Below, piece by piece: positions 1 through 10,739 of a stretch of 64,000 nucleotides of DNA. Both the position numbers and the translations under genes were made by a program. Origin of the DNA: Roseitalea porphyridii. GTDB taxonomy: Bacteria > Pseudomonadota > Alphaproteobacteria > Rhizobiales > Rhizobiaceae. Location of the stretch: assembly GCF_004331955.1 (NCBI RefSeq), contig NZ_CP036532.1:1798001-1862000 (forward strand), in the 5' to 3' direction. The notes under the pieces are model-generated. The model saw nothing but the letters and a program-made list of their open reading frames with translations, did not search any database and was not told the origin of the DNA. How positions within the stretch are numbered: position 1 is the stretch's first letter; every line of letters begins with the position of its first letter.

Positions 1-409
1 CACGCGTCTGGTTCTCGATCGCTGAAATCGGCACGCCCGCGGCGATCTTGCCCATCACCGGAACGGCCCGGTCGTCATTGGCGCCGGCCTGCGGCATCGC
101 TGGCGGCGATTCGGCCGGTGCCGACGGGCGGCCGAGACCGCCTTCGACGACGCTCGGCGAAAAACGCTGGCGCACCTGGTTAATCGGCTGCATCGCGTCG
201 GGCAGCTTGATCACTTCGAGCGCACGAGCGCGATTGGGCAGGCGGCGGATGAAGCCGCGTTCCTCGAGCGCCGTGATCAGGCGATGGATGCCCGACTTGG
301 AGGCCAGGTCCAGCGCTTCCTTCATCTCGTCGAAGGAAGGAGGGACACCGGTCTCCTTGAGCCGCTCATTGATGAACATCAGAAGGTCGAGTTGCTTGCG
401 CGTCAGCAT
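1..409 (-). CDS. lexA: LexA repressor, N-terminal part (truncated by window edge)
   Basis: SOS-response repressor that self-cleaves when stimulated by RecA filaments. The visible 135 residues cover the winged-helix DNA-binding domain (about 1-68, with the family-typical [20 protein letters not shown] stretch), a Pro/Ala-rich linker, and the start of the latent protease domain including the Ala124-Gly125 scissile pair (KIAAGVP). The catalytic Ser/Lys lie outside the window. The start at 409 is the first Met of the conserved LTRKQ N-terminus. An SOS box lies 48-62 bp upstream, which indicates autoregulation. Confidence 0.95.
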   Translation of the reverse strand, partial: MLTRKQLDLLMFINERLKETGVPPSFDEMKEALDLASKSGIHRLITALEERGFIRRLPNRARALEVIKLPDAMQPINQVRQRFSPSVVEGGLGRPSAPAESPPAMPQAGANDDRAVPVMGKIAAGVPISAIENQTR

Positions 410-456
410 GGCGATTCCGGAAACAAACGAAAACAAACGTCGAACAGACGTTAACT

Positions 457-471
457 GTTCCAGTTGTGTTC
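457..471. promoter_or_regulatory. LexA (SOS) box upstream of lexA
   Basis: GTTCCAGTTGTGTTC is a perfect match to the alphaproteobacterial LexA operator GTTC-N7-GTTC. It overlaps a GAACAG-N7-CTGTTC inverted repeat at 442-460. Its place just upstream of lexA on the opposite strand fits classic autorepression. Confidence 0.85.
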
Positions 472-546
472 CGCAAGCAATAAAATCCGGTTAACCGCCG
501 GCCGATTTCCTTTGCGCGCCGCGTTACCGGCCCTCCGGGCGCGGAA

Positions 547-639
547 TCACTGGCGCGGACGCAGCATCAGGCCGAAGGAAAGGGCGCTCGCGCCCGTCAG
601 GACGGCAACTGCGACGGTCACTGCGTAAATCGTGAACAT
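547..639 (-). CDS. Possible 30-aa single-TM peptide
   Basis: Thirty codons from ATG, preceded by a good Shine-Dalgarno (GGGAGG, 5 nt spacing). The peptide starts MFTIYAVTVAVAVLTGASAL and ends in basic MLRPRQ, the composition of one membrane helix with a positive cytoplasmic tail. It lies in the gap between lexA and the divergently oriented secreted-protein gene. I do not recognise a family. The RBS and the clean hydrophobic helix support a real small protein, but conservation is untested. Confidence 0.45.
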   Translation of the reverse strand: MFTIYAVTVAVAVLTGASALSFGLMLRPRQ

Positions 640-769
640 GGGAACCTCCCGATTGCTTGTGTTGTCGACTATGCTTCCAACAACGACATGCGGATGTGCG
701 AAGTTGCACACGGGGCGGTCAAAGCAACGTGAACGGCGCGCGCCGATCGCCGGTTATGGGGAGCGATCC

Positions 770-1183
770 ATGAAGACGATCATGAAAATTGCGCCGATCG
801 GCATGGTTTTGGCGGTCCTTTCGGGGAGCCCGGCCGCCGCCACCGGCACGGTGGAATGCACGGGCGCCGACAGCGCCGATGCCAGTGTCTTCCTGTCGGT
901 CGGCCGGCTTCCGGTCCTCGCCGTCCTGGGCGCCGTGATCGAGGCGGAGGGGACGACCTATGCAACCGACACGGACGTCAATCCGGATGCGGAACCCATC
1001 GTCTTCGGACAGGGCTTCTCCGATGGCGACCGGCTGCGCGCCGATTTCACCGATCCGAACATCGAGCAAATCCTCGTGAGCGTGCGAATCGAGCGCGCCT
1101 TCGAGGACAAGGCCGGCGCGGAGGCGGGCATCGTGCGTGTCGCCGGCCGGGGCGCCTGGCCAATCGTCTGCGTCTCGGGCTGA
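770..1183 (+). CDS. Small secreted protein of unknown function
   Basis: 137 residues beginning with a Sec signal peptide ([20 protein letters not shown], cleavage probably near AAA-TG around residue 25). The mature part has one cysteine near its N-terminus (C30) and one near its C-terminus (C134), which could form a disulfide, so a periplasmic location is likely. The start at 770 is set by the upstream GGGGAG and by the signal peptide; an upstream in-frame start at 632 would bury it. coaD follows 73 bp later on the same strand. I do not recognise the family. Confidence 0.65.
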   Translation: MKTIMKIAPIGMVLAVLSGSPAAATGTVECTGADSADASVFLSVGRLPVLAVLGAVIEAEGTTYATDTDVNPDAEPIVFGQGFSDGDRLRADFTDPNIEQILVSVRIERAFEDKAGAEAGIVRVAGRGAWPIVCVSG

Positions 1184-1256
1184 GGGCGGCCGGCCAGCGC
1201 CTGCCTTCGGGCGCGAGGGGCTTTGCAGGCGCGCCATATTTGCCTACACGCTTCCC

Positions 1257-1754
1257 ATGACCCAACGCACGGCGATCTATGCGGGTTCGTTCGATCCGCT
1301 GACCAACGGCCACCTTTCGGTGCTGCGCGCGGGCCTGGTGCTGTTTGATCGCGTCACCGTGGCGATCGGCGTGCATGCGGGCAAGAAGGGCCTGTTCGCT
1401 TTCGAGGAACGCGAACGGCTTATCCATGCGGCGCTCGGGGAGACCGGTCTCGCCGGCGAACGGGTTTCGGTGGCCGCGTTCGACGGGCTGGTGGTTGAGG
1501 CCGCGCGCGCGCACGGCGCCATCGCCATGCTGCGCGGTCTGCGCGATTCGACCGACTATGCCTACGAGATGCAGATGGCGGGCATGAACACGGCCATGGC
1601 GCCGGACATCGAGACGGTCTTCGTGCCGGCCGAGGCCGAGACGCGTCCCATCGCGGCCACATTGGTGCGCCAGATCGCGGCGATGGGCGGCGACGTTTCC
1701 CCCTTCGTGCCGCCATCGGTGGAAAAGGCGCTGCGTGCGCGCTTTTCCGCCTGA
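1257..1754 (+). CDS. coaD: Phosphopantetheine adenylyltransferase
   Basis: Transfers AMP from ATP to 4'-phosphopantetheine, the penultimate step of coenzyme A synthesis, in the cytosol. The 165-residue length is normal. The nucleotidyltransferase signature [10 protein letters not shown] (10-19, ending in the TxGH ATP motif) is at the N-terminus, and the C-terminal [20 protein letters not shown] block is typical of the family. The start at 1257 places the signature at its usual distance from Met1. The cyclophilin gene follows after 28 bp, so co-transcription is plausible. Confidence 0.96.
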   Translation: MTQRTAIYAGSFDPLTNGHLSVLRAGLVLFDRVTVAIGVHAGKKGLFAFEERERLIHAALGETGLAGERVSVAAFDGLVVEAARAHGAIAMLRGLRDSTDYAYEMQMAGMNTAMAPDIETVFVPAEAETRPIAATLVRQIAAMGGDVSPFVPPSVEKALRARFSA

Positions 1755-1782
1755 ACCCGATCCACTTGAACGAGGCACCTTG

Positions 1783-2376
1783 ATGCGTTTGACACGACGA
1801 ACCCTGACCGCGGCGGCCGCCGGCATGGCGCTGGCGATGACCATGGCCGGTCCCGTGACCGCCCAGTCCGACCCGGAAAACACGCTGATCATCGAACTCA
1901 AGGACGGCGAGGTGGTGATCGACCTGCGGCCGGACCTTGCACCGCGCCATGTCGAGCAGATCAAGACGCTCGCCCGCCAGGGCGCCTATGACAATGTCGC
2001 CTTCCACCGGGTCATCGACGGCTTCATGGCGCAGACCGGCGACGTCCAGTTCGGCGACATGGAAGACGGGTTCGCGCCCGGTCGCGCCGGCACAGGCGGC
2101 TCTGATCTGCCCGACCTTCCGGCCGAATTCTCCGACGAGCCGTTCGTACGCGGCACCGTCGGCATGGCGCGGGCCCAGAACCCCGACTCGGCCAACTCGC
2201 AATTCTTCATCATGTTCGACGAGGGCCGCTTCCTCGACGGGCAGTACACGGTGGTCGGCAATGTCGTCAGCGGCATGGAGCATGTCGACAACATCAAGCG
2301 CGGCGCCCAGGCCCGGAATGGCGCGGTCGATGATCCCGACCGGATGATCGACGTCACCGTCGCGGCGGACCGATAG
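1783..2376 (+). CDS. Periplasmic cyclophilin-type peptidyl-prolyl isomerase
   Basis: Catalyses cis-trans isomerisation of X-Pro bonds. Residues 1-27 form a Sec signal peptide (cleavage near AGPVTA-QS), so it acts in the periplasm. The cyclophilin fold carries FHRVIDGFMAQTGD (74-87, including the catalytic Arg and the conserved Gln), followed by MARAQNPDSANSQFFI and LDGQYTVVG. It is 197 aa and starts at the first Met of the signal peptide. A cytosolic paralogue follows after 37 bp, so the pair is a tandem duplication with divided location. Confidence 0.93.
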   Translation: MRLTRRTLTAAAAGMALAMTMAGPVTAQSDPENTLIIELKDGEVVIDLRPDLAPRHVEQIKTLARQGAYDNVAFHRVIDGFMAQTGDVQFGDMEDGFAPGRAGTGGSDLPDLPAEFSDEPFVRGTVGMARAQNPDSANSQFFIMFDEGRFLDGQYTVVGNVVSGMEHVDNIKRGAQARNGAVDDPDRMIDVTVAADR

Positions 2377-2413
2377 GCCGCTCATCACCAGCAAACACGG
2401 AGAGGGAACGCAA

Positions 2414-2920
2414 TTGACCTACAAGGACCCCGAGAACACGCTCGTCCTGGAAACCACCAAGGGCACGGTGGTGATCGAAATGAAGCCCGATCTGGCGCCC
2501 GGCCATGTCGACCGCATCAAGGAACTGGCACGCGCCGGTGACTATGACGGCGTCGTCTTCCACCGCGTCATCGACGGCTTCATGGCGCAGACCGGCGACG
2601 TGCGCTTCGGCAAGCAGGGCGGACCGCACTTCGACCCGGCCCGTGCCGGCATGGGGGGCTCGTCCCGGCCGGACCTGAAGGCCGAGTTCTCCAACGCCAA
2701 CCATGCCCGCGGCACCTGCTCGATGGCGCGGGCACAGAACCCCAACTCGGCCAACTCTCAGTTCTTCATCTGCTTTGAGGACGCTTCGTTCCTCGATGGC
2801 CAGTACACGGTCTGGGGCGAGGTGATCGACGGCATGGACAATGTCGACCAGATCAAGCGCGGCGAGCCGGTTCGCGATCCCGATTCGATCGTGTCGATGA
2901 AGGTCGCGGCGGATCTTTGA
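2414..2920 (+). CDS. ppiB: Cytosolic cyclophilin-type peptidyl-prolyl isomerase
   Basis: 168-residue cyclophilin without signal peptide, closely similar to the preceding gene product (FHRVIDGFMAQTGD at 49-62, MARAQNPNSANSQFFICF). It folds proline-containing proteins in the cytosol. It begins with TTG: a GGAGAGGG ribosome site lies just upstream, and no in-frame ATG precedes the conserved TYKDPENTLVLET start. queA follows 84 bp later on the same strand. Confidence 0.93.
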   Translation: MTYKDPENTLVLETTKGTVVIEMKPDLAPGHVDRIKELARAGDYDGVVFHRVIDGFMAQTGDVRFGKQGGPHFDPARAGMGGSSRPDLKAEFSNANHARGTCSMARAQNPNSANSQFFICFEDASFLDGQYTVWGEVIDGMDNVDQIKRGEPVRDPDSIVSMKVAADL

Positions 2921-3004
2921 TCAATGCGGGCGGGCTGACTTCCGTGCGATGCGACCGTGTCGTCTGCCTGGAGGTCCTTCAACCGCTAGACCGACGGTCC
3001 GCCC

Positions 3005-4084
3005 ATGCGCGTCGATGAATTCGATTTCGAGCTTCCCGAAGACCGCATCGCGCTGAGGCCTGCGAGCCCGCGCGATGCGGCGCGCATGCTCGTCGTGCGC
3101 GGCGACACGCTGACCGATGCGGGCGTCATGGACCTGCCGTCCTTCCTGTCGGCCGGCGACCTGATGGTGTTCAACGACACGCGCGTCATTCCCGCCCAGC
3201 TCGAAGGCACCCGCGAGCGCGACGGCCAGATCGCCACGATCGGCACCACGCTGCACATGCGCACCGCGCCGAACCGCTGGATGGCATTCGCGCGCGGCGC
3301 GAAAAAACTCAAACCCGGCGACCGAGTCCGCTTCGGCGAGACCGGCGATGCGTGTCTTCTCGGCACGCTCGATGCGTCCGTCATCGCAAAAGGCGAGGGC
3401 GGCGAGGTGGAACTGGCCTTCGATCTGGCCGGTCCCGACCTCGATGCGGCGATCGCCTTGGCGGGCCACATTCCGCTGCCGCCCTATATCGCCTCGAAAC
3501 GTGCCGACGACGAACGCGACCGCGCCGACTATCAGACCGTCTATGCGCGTGAGGACGGCGCCGTCGCCGCGCCCACGGCCGGCCTGCACTTCACCGACAG
3601 GCTGTTCGACAAGCTCGATGCGGCCGGCATCAACCGCGCCTTCGTCACGCTGCATGTCGGCGCCGGCACCTTCCTGCCGGTCAAGGCCGACAATACCGAA
3701 GACCACAGGATGCACGCCGAGATCGGCCATGTCTCCGAGGCGACCGCCGCGCTGATCAACCAGACCCGTGCGCGGGGCGGCTCGATCGTCTCGGTCGGCA
3801 CGACCTCGCTGCGCCTGCTCGAAAGCGCCGCCGATGAGGCGGGCACCATCCAGCCGTTCGCCGGCGCGACCGACATCTTCATCACGCCCGGCTACCGGTT
3901 CCGCTGCGTCGATGTGCTGATGACCAATTTCCACCTGCCGCGCTCGACCCTTATGATGCTGGTCTCGGCCTTTGCCGGGCTCGGGACCATGCGGCGCGCC
4001 TATGCCCATGCGATCGACGCCGGTTACCGCTTCTATTCCTACGGCGATTCCAGCCTGCTGTTCCGGAACGATCCCGATGGCTGA
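3005..4084 (+). CDS. queA: tRNA preQ1(34) S-adenosylmethionine ribosyltransferase-isomerase
   Basis: Makes epoxyqueuosine at tRNA position 34 by moving the ribosyl part of SAM onto preQ1. 359 aa, normal length. Recognisable blocks are the N-terminal [52 protein letters not shown] and the C-terminal [19 protein letters not shown]. It overlaps tgt by 8 bp, so the two sequential queuosine enzymes are translationally coupled. Confidence 0.97.
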   Translation: MRVDEFDFELPEDRIALRPASPRDAARMLVVRGDTLTDAGVMDLPSFLSAGDLMVFNDTRVIPAQLEGTRERDGQIATIGTTLHMRTAPNRWMAFARGAKKLKPGDRVRFGETGDACLLGTLDASVIAKGEGGEVELAFDLAGPDLDAAIALAGHIPLPPYIASKRADDERDRADYQTVYAREDGAVAAPTAGLHFTDRLFDKLDAAGINRAFVTLHVGAGTFLPVKADNTEDHRMHAEIGHVSEATAALINQTRARGGSIVSVGTTSLRLLESAADEAGTIQPFAGATDIFITPGYRFRCVDVLMTNFHLPRSTLMMLVSAFAGLGTMRRAYAHAIDAGYRFYSYGDSSLLFRNDPDG

Positions 4085-5204
4085 ATTCGGCTTCGCCCTT
4101 CACGCGACCGACGGCGGCGCGCGGCGCGGCACGGTGACGACCGGGCGCGGCGCCATCGCGACGCCTGCCTTCATGCCCGTCGGCACGGCCGGCACGGTCA
4201 AAGGCCTCTATCTCGATCAGGTCAAGGACGCCGGCGCCGACATCATCCTTGGCAATACCTACCACCTGATGCTGCGCCCCGGCGCCGAGCGGATCGACCG
4301 GCTCGGCGGGCTGCACCGCTTCATCGGCTGGGACAGGCCGATCCTGACCGATTCGGGCGGTTTCCAGGTAATGAGCCTGTCCGCGCTGCGGCAGATGAGC
4401 GAAGAGGGCGTCACCTTCAAGAGCCACGTCGACGGCGCCATCCACGAAATGAGCCCGGAACGCTCGATCGAGATCCAGGGGCTTCTGGGCTCGGACATCC
4501 AGATGCAGCTCGACGAGTGCGTCGCGCTGCCGGCCGACGCGGACACGATGAAGGCGGCGATGGAACTGTCGCTGCGCTGGGCCGAGCGCTGCCGGGTCGC
4601 TTTCGGCGACCAGCCGGGCAAGGCGATGTTCGGCATCGTGCAGGGCGGCGATGACGAGAGCCTGCGCGAACAATCGGCCCGGGCGCTCACCGCGATGGAT
4701 TTGAAGGGCTACTCGATCGGCGGTCTGGCGGTGGGAGAGCCGCAGGAGGTCATGCTGGCCATGCTGGACGTCGTCTGCCCGATCCTGCCGGCGGAAAAGC
4801 CGCGCTACCTGATGGGCGTCGGCACGCCCCAGGACCTTTTGCGCTCGGTCGCGCGCGGGGTCGACATGTTCGATTGCGTCATGCCCACCCGTTCGGGCCG
4901 GCACGGGCTCGCCTTCACGCGGCGCGGGCGCGTCAACCTGAAGAACGCCCGCCACGCCGAAGACCACCGGCCGCTCGACGATCAGATGGCATGCCCGGCC
5001 TCGCGGGACTATTCACGCGCCTATCTGCACCATCTGATCCGGTCGGGCGAGATGCTCGGCATGATGCTGCTGAGCTGGCACAACACGTTCTATTATCAGT
5101 GGCTTATGCGTGAGATGCGCAGCGCGATCGAGCAAGGCCGCTTCGCTGCGTTCGCCGCCGAGACCGAGGCGGTGTGGGAGCAGGGCGACATCGAAGCGCT
5201 TTGA
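4077..5204 (+). CDS. tgt: Queuine/preQ1 tRNA-guanine transglycosylase
   Basis: Exchanges guanine-34 of GUN-anticodon tRNAs for preQ1, the step before QueA. 375 aa with a TIM-barrel core: [12 protein letters not shown] (Asp92 region), [15 protein letters not shown] and the nucleophile region FDCVMPTR. The C-terminal zinc site normally reads CxCxxC followed by a His; here the aligned segment is [16 protein letters not shown], so only the middle Cys of the three is kept. I recall the same reduction in related Rhizobiales proteins. ATG at 4077 overlaps the queA end. Confidence 0.96.
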   Translation: MAEFGFALHATDGGARRGTVTTGRGAIATPAFMPVGTAGTVKGLYLDQVKDAGADIILGNTYHLMLRPGAERIDRLGGLHRFIGWDRPILTDSGGFQVMSLSALRQMSEEGVTFKSHVDGAIHEMSPERSIEIQGLLGSDIQMQLDECVALPADADTMKAAMELSLRWAERCRVAFGDQPGKAMFGIVQGGDDESLREQSARALTAMDLKGYSIGGLAVGEPQEVMLAMLDVVCPILPAEKPRYLMGVGTPQDLLRSVARGVDMFDCVMPTRSGRHGLAFTRRGRVNLKNARHAEDHRPLDDQMACPASRDYSRAYLHHLIRSGEMLGMMLLSWHNTFYYQWLMREMRSAIEQGRFAAFAAETEAVWEQGDIEAL

Positions 5205-5231
5205 TGCGCTTTGCGGGCTTCGGACCTCTTG

Positions 5232-5386
5232 CCCCCACCCTTCATCCCTCCCCCGCACGCATGGAAGGGAGGACCTCTGCATTCAGCCTTGGCGTCAGGA
5301 TTTGCGCCAGGCGCATGATCTGGTCGAGTGGCGCGGTTTCGATGTCTTCCCTCCCACGCGTGCGGGGGAGGGATGAAGGGTGGGGG
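5232..5386. repeat. Long intergenic palindromic element
   Basis: Two 29-nt arms, 5232-5260 and 5358-5386, are perfect reverse complements (each rich in C on one side and G on the other), and partial pairing continues about 10 nt further inward. The 97-nt interior has no convincing ORF. It lies between convergent tgt and the DUF4864-like gene. The form suggests a dispersed intergenic palindrome of the kind common in Rhizobiales; it could also end transcription from both sides as an RNA hairpin. Confidence 0.75.
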
Positions 5387-5411
5387 TCTTGGTTCAGGCG
5401 GGGCTACGATG

Positions 5412-5861
5412 TCACGTCATCCCCGCAGCGCCCTTGCGCAGGTTCACGCCATCCACTTTCCAGGAGCCGTCAGGCTGCTGTTCCATGTAATAGACCGCGG
5501 TCCAGTCGCTGCCGTCGGGCGCGCGGATGAGCACTTCCTGCACGATCCTGCCGTCCGGCATCGCCTCGGTCCGGCCGAACGCGTAGTTTCCGGGCCGGAG
5601 AACGGGCAGATAGCCGCCCTGGACCATGGACATGAACCGGTCGAGCGTCGGGTACAGGCGTTTGATATCCTCGGATGCATGGCCGTAGGCACGGTCGAAA
5701 TCGCCGGTGAGAAAGCTCTCGAGCTGATCGGTGATGACGGTGCGGGCGGCGCCCTCGTCGGCGTTGGCCTCATCGGCGGGCGCCAACAGAAACGCCAGCG
5801 CCAGCGCGAAAAGCGACGCGATGGCCATCGCCATGGGGATCAGGCGGGGTCGATTGGGCAT
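5412..5861 (-). CDS. DUF4864-like exported protein
   Basis: 149 residues: an N-terminal signal or anchor helix (about 8-30, MAMAIASLFALALAFLLA), then one domain with the pattern VITDQLESFLTGDFDRAYGH, MVQGGYLPVLRPGNYAFG, VQEVLIRAPDGSDWTAVYYM and DGSWKVDGV. This matches my memory of DUF4864, a family of unknown function with an NTF2-like look. It is probably periplasmic. An AAGGAGGTG-type ribosome site supports the start. It stands alone, convergent with tgt. Confidence 0.75.
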   Translation of the reverse strand: MPNRPRLIPMAMAIASLFALALAFLLAPADEANADEGAARTVITDQLESFLTGDFDRAYGHASEDIKRLYPTLDRFMSMVQGGYLPVLRPGNYAFGRTEAMPDGRIVQEVLIRAPDGSDWTAVYYMEQQPDGSWKVDGVNLRKGAAGMT

Positions 5862-5957
5862 GGGACACCTCCTTTTCCTTTCCCAACATAGGCGCTCGGG
5901 GCGCCATGGCAAACCGGCTGCCGGCGGCGAGGGCGGCGCCTTGCGCGCCTTCGGCAA

Positions 5958-6884
5958 ATGGGGCACATGCCGGCCATGACTGGCATTTCGCCCTATACGC
6001 CGCGCGCGCTCGACCACTGCGTCCTGCCGGTCGCGGAACTGAGCATCGCCCGGGCGCGCCTCGAAGCGCTCGGCTTCATCGTCGCCGGGGACGCCAGGCA
6101 TCCGTTCGGTACGGAGAACGCCTGTGTGTTCTTCGCTGACGGCACCTACCTGGAGCCGCTCGCCATCGACCAGCGCGAGACCTGCGAACGCACCGCACAG
6201 AGGGGCAACGTCTTCACCGCGCGCGATCAGGCCTACCGTTTCCGCAATGGCGACAATGGTTTTTCGGCGATCGCGCTCGCCACCGATGATGCCGATGCCG
6301 ACCACAAGCGGTTCCGGCAGGACGGCATCTCGGCCGGGCGCAAGCTCCTGTTCGGGCGCACCATGACCGACCCCGAGGGTCGGTCCGGCCGGGCGACCTT
6401 CAAGAACGCGTTTGCCGCCGATCTGCGTTCGCCCGACAGCTTCTTCTTCTGCTGTCAGCGTGTGGCCATGCCCGACATCGACCGCTCGGCGCTGACCCGC
6501 CACGAAAACGGCGTCACGGGGATCGCCGGCATCGTCGCATCGGAAGCCAATCCGACGGACTTCCAGTATCTCCTGCAGGATGTGTTCAACAATCGCGAGA
6601 CGCAGGCGCACTCGTTCGGCATCGACATCGCCATGGCCAACGCCGTGTTCGACGCGATGACGCCAGAGGGGCTGCGCGTGCATTTCGGTGTCGAGCGCAC
6701 GGTGCCCACACGCGGCCTGCGGCTCGAAGGCATCGTGCTGAAGACAGCCAACCCCGCCCGGATGGAAAAGATCGTGACCGACAACGGCATCGGCGCACAG
6801 CGCCACAGTCACTATCTGGTCATCGACCGGGCGCCGGGGCAGGGCGCGTTCCTGGCGATCGACATGCGTGGAGAGGGGAAATGA
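5958..6884 (+). CDS. VOC family (glyoxalase-like) protein
   Basis: 308 residues with two glyoxalase-like halves. The N-terminal half has [11 protein letters not shown] and the pattern EALGFIVAG...[23 protein letters not shown] typical of glyoxalase-like proteins. The second half, from about 190, repeats the fold. The substrate is unknown. It overlaps kdsA by 4 bp (ATGA), an arrangement I recall from other Rhizobiales. ATGs at 5958, 5967 and 5976 are all possible starts, and no Shine-Dalgarno decides between them. Confidence 0.8.
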   Translation: MGHMPAMTGISPYTPRALDHCVLPVAELSIARARLEALGFIVAGDARHPFGTENACVFFADGTYLEPLAIDQRETCERTAQRGNVFTARDQAYRFRNGDNGFSAIALATDDADADHKRFRQDGISAGRKLLFGRTMTDPEGRSGRATFKNAFAADLRSPDSFFFCCQRVAMPDIDRSALTRHENGVTGIAGIVASEANPTDFQYLLQDVFNNRETQAHSFGIDIAMANAVFDAMTPEGLRVHFGVERTVPTRGLRLEGIVLKTANPARMEKIVTDNGIGAQRHSHYLVIDRAPGQGAFLAIDMRGEGK

Positions 6885-7735
6885 CGAGCACGCCGAGCCG
6901 AACCGGGGGTCCGGCCGAGATCGTTGCCGCCGGCACGGTGCGCTTCGGCAACGCCCTGCCGCTGGCGCTGATCGCCGGCCCCTGCCAGATGGAAAGCCGC
7001 GACCACGCGCTGAAGATGGCCGAGGCGCTCAAGACGCTGTCGGTGAAGCTCGGCATCGGCCTGGTCTTCAAGACCTCGTTCGACAAGGCCAATCGCACTG
7101 CGCTTTCCGGCAAGCGCGGCATGGGGCTCGAGGCGGCGCTGCCGGTCTTCGCCGAAATCCGCGAGCAGCTCGGCCTGCCGGTTCTCACCGATGTGCATGC
7201 ACCCGACCAGTGTGCGCCGGTTGCCGAGGTCGTGGATATCCTCCAGATTCCGGCGTTTCTGTGCCGGCAGACGGACCTGCTCGTCGCCGCCGCCGCAACC
7301 GGCCGTGTGGTCAACATCAAGAAAGGCCAGTTCCTTGCGCCCTGGGACATGAAGAATGTCGCGGCCAAGGTGACCGGATCGGGCAACCCGAACGTGCTCC
7401 TGACCGAGCGCGGCGCCAGTTTCGGCTACAACACGCTGGTCTCGGACATGCGGGCGCTGCCGATCATGGCCGAAACCGGCGCTCCGGTGATCTTCGATGC
7501 GACCCATTCCGTGCAACAGCCGGGCGGGCAGGGCGCGTCGTCGGGCGGCGACCGGACCATGGTGCCGCCGCTGGCGCGCGCTGCCGTCGCGGTCGGCGTT
7601 GCCGGCGTCTTCATCGAGACCCATGACGATCCCGACAACGCCCCATCCGACGGGCCCAACATGGTGCCGCTCGACCGCATGGGCTCGCTGGTCGCGCAGC
7701 TCATGGCGATCGACGCGCTCGTCAAGTCGGACTGA
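6881..7735 (+). CDS. kdsA: 3-deoxy-8-phosphooctulonate synthase (KDO-8-P synthase)
   Basis: Condenses arabinose-5-phosphate with PEP to KDO-8-phosphate for the lipopolysaccharide inner core. 284 aa, normal for the family. Conserved blocks are [10 protein letters not shown] (31-40), [58 protein letters not shown] and the C-terminal [23 protein letters not shown] ribosome site precedes the ATG, which overlaps the stop of the VOC gene. Confidence 0.97.
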   Translation: MTSTPSRTGGPAEIVAAGTVRFGNALPLALIAGPCQMESRDHALKMAEALKTLSVKLGIGLVFKTSFDKANRTALSGKRGMGLEAALPVFAEIREQLGLPVLTDVHAPDQCAPVAEVVDILQIPAFLCRQTDLLVAAAATGRVVNIKKGQFLAPWDMKNVAAKVTGSGNPNVLLTERGASFGYNTLVSDMRALPIMAETGAPVIFDATHSVQQPGGQGASSGGDRTMVPPLARAAVAVGVAGVFIETHDDPDNAPSDGPNMVPLDRMGSLVAQLMAIDALVKSD

Positions 7736-7809
7736 TCGGGCTTTTGGCCGCCGACGCGGTTTTCCTTTTCACAAAGCTCGGCTAAGGGGTCGGCCATCGC
7801 AGACCATAA

Positions 7810-9099
<1,290 letters not shown>

Positions 9100-9120
9100 C
9101 CGGTCGGTTCTCGCCGGCGA

Positions 9121-9137
9121 CGGGCCCTTAGGGCCCG
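9121..9137. terminator. Hairpin after eno
   Basis: CGGGCCC-TTA-GGGCCCG can form a 7-bp GC-only stem with a 3-nt loop, 22 bp past the eno stop. No T-run follows, so it is a candidate terminator or RNA 3'-end stabiliser only. Confidence 0.4.
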
Positions 9138-9190
9138 CTTAACCAAAACCGGCCTAAGCATGATCCGCACGCCAATACGGTTCCGGGTCG

Positions 9191-9550
9191 ATGTGGACGC
9201 GCCAGTACAAGAGATCGCCGTTTCGCCATGCCGTCATTCCGGCAATCGCGATCGTCGCGCTCGGCTATTACGGCTTTCACGGCATCAACGGCAATCTCGG
9301 CCTGCAATCCAAGCAGGAATATGAGGCGCGCCTGGCGGGGCTCGAATCGGACCTTGCCGCGCTGAGCGCCGAACGGGCACGCCTTGAAACGCGGACGCTT
9401 GCGCTGAGCGACGGATCGCTGCAGCGCGACATGATCGACGAGCAATCGCGGCTCGCGCTCGGGCTGGTTCAGGCCAACGAGGTGATCCTGCTTCACAATT
9501 CGGATGCGGCGACGCGCGACCTTGAAGAATTGCTGCAGCGCAGGAATTAA
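9191..9550 (+). CDS. FtsB/DivIC-type septum formation initiator
   Basis: 119-residue bitopic membrane protein: short basic cytosolic N-terminus, a helix at about 14-30 (HAVIPAIAIVALGYYGFHG), then a coiled coil from about 38 to 75 (KQEYEARLAGLESDLAALSAERARLE pattern). This is the architecture of the divisome bridging protein FtsB, which works with FtsL and FtsQ. Its place between eno and pdhA is, from memory, the usual Rhizobiales arrangement. Confidence 0.88.
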   Translation: MWTRQYKRSPFRHAVIPAIAIVALGYYGFHGINGNLGLQSKQEYEARLAGLESDLAALSAERARLETRTLALSDGSLQRDMIDEQSRLALGLVQANEVILLHNSDAATRDLEELLQRRN

Positions 9551-9626
9551 CTTGAGATCAGTTAATTGTGCTTTTTTCGAGCGTTCCTATAGCCTTACTG
9601 ACATAAATCCTATGCGAATTGGCGGC

Positions 9627-9656
9627 TTGATGTCGCTGGTTTGCACAGTACAGTGC
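9627..9656 (+). promoter_or_regulatory. Candidate pdhA promoter with overlapping dyad
   Basis: TTGATG (9627-9632), 16 nt, then TACAGT (9649-9654) resembles a sigma70 promoter 28 bp ahead of the pdhA ATG. The -10 lies inside a near-perfect palindrome, GCACAGTACAGTGC (9643-9656), which could be a regulator site. The regulator is unknown. Confidence 0.4.
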
Positions 9657-9682
9657 GCCAAACGCAAAAGGGACGAAACGCC

Positions 9683-10729
9683 ATGGCGACACGCGCGCGC
9701 AAGTCCCCGTCCAAATCCAAGGCGGGGACGACCAAGAGTGCCATCGAGGCCCCCGAGCCCGCCGAGTTCGAAAAGGAAGACGAACTCAAGGCCTACCGCG
9801 ACATGCTGCTGATCCGGCGGTTCGAGGAAAAGGCCGGCCAGCTCTACGGCATGGGCTTCATCGGCGGCTTCTGCCATCTCTATATCGGCCAGGAGGCGGT
9901 GGTCACGGGCGTCACCATGGCGATGGAGGATGGCGACCAGACCATCACCACCTATCGCGACCACGGCCACATGCTCGCCATGGGCATGGAATCGAAGGGC
10001 GTCATGGCCGAACTGACCGGCCGCCGCGGAGGCTACTCCAAGGGCAAGGGCGGCTCGATGCACATGTTCTCCAAGGAGAAGAACTTCTACGGCGGCCATG
10101 GCATCGTCGGCGCCAACGTGCCGCTCGGCACCGGCATCGCGTTCGCCAACCAGTATCGCGAGAACGGCAAGGTCTGCTGCACCTATTTCGGCGACGGCGC
10201 GGCAAACCAGGGCCAGGTCTACGAGAGCTTCAACATGGCCTCGCTGTGGAAGCTGCCGGTCGTCTACATCATCGAGAACAACCGCTATGCGATGGGCACG
10301 TCCGTCGCCCGCTCTTCGGCCGAGACCGACTTTTCCCATCGCGGCCTGTCCTTCAAGATCCCCGGCTTCCAGGTCGACGGCATGGATGTGCGTGCGGTCA
10401 AGTCCGCCGCCGATCTTGCGCTCGAGCATGCGCGCTCGGGCGAGGGGCCGATCATCCTCGAGATGCTGACCTATCGCTATCGCGGCCACTCCATGTCGGA
10501 CCCGGCGAAATACCGCACCAAGGACGAGGTGCAGAAGATGCGCTCCGAGCGCGATCCGATCGAGCAGGTCAAGGCGCGCGTCATCGAGAAGAAATGGGCC
10601 GACGAGGACGAACTCAAGGCGATCGACAAGGATGTCCGCGCGATCATCGCCGAGGCGGCCGATTTCGCCCAGAACGATCCCGAGCCCGATGTTTCCGAGC
10701 TCTACACCGACATTCTGATCGAAGCCTGA
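9683..10729 (+). CDS. pdhA: Pyruvate dehydrogenase E1 component, alpha subunit
   Basis: Thiamine-diphosphate-dependent decarboxylation of pyruvate, with PdhB, in the PDH complex. 348 aa. After a Lys/Ser/Pro-rich N-terminus comes the E1 alpha fold: [22 protein letters not shown], the ThDP motif [20 protein letters not shown], and [19 protein letters not shown] at 9683 is chosen because it follows GGGACGAAACGCC and matches the family start; the upstream extension to 9641 has no support. pdhB follows after 10 bp. Confidence 0.97.
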   Translation: MATRARKSPSKSKAGTTKSAIEAPEPAEFEKEDELKAYRDMLLIRRFEEKAGQLYGMGFIGGFCHLYIGQEAVVTGVTMAMEDGDQTITTYRDHGHMLAMGMESKGVMAELTGRRGGYSKGKGGSMHMFSKEKNFYGGHGIVGANVPLGTGIAFANQYRENGKVCCTYFGDGAANQGQVYESFNMASLWKLPVVYIIENNRYAMGTSVARSSAETDFSHRGLSFKIPGFQVDGMDVRAVKSAADLALEHARSGEGPIILEMLTYRYRGHSMSDPAKYRTKDEVQKMRSERDPIEQVKARVIEKKWADEDELKAIDKDVRAIIAEAADFAQNDPEPDVSELYTDILIEA

Positions 10730-10739
10730 GGGCCATTTC

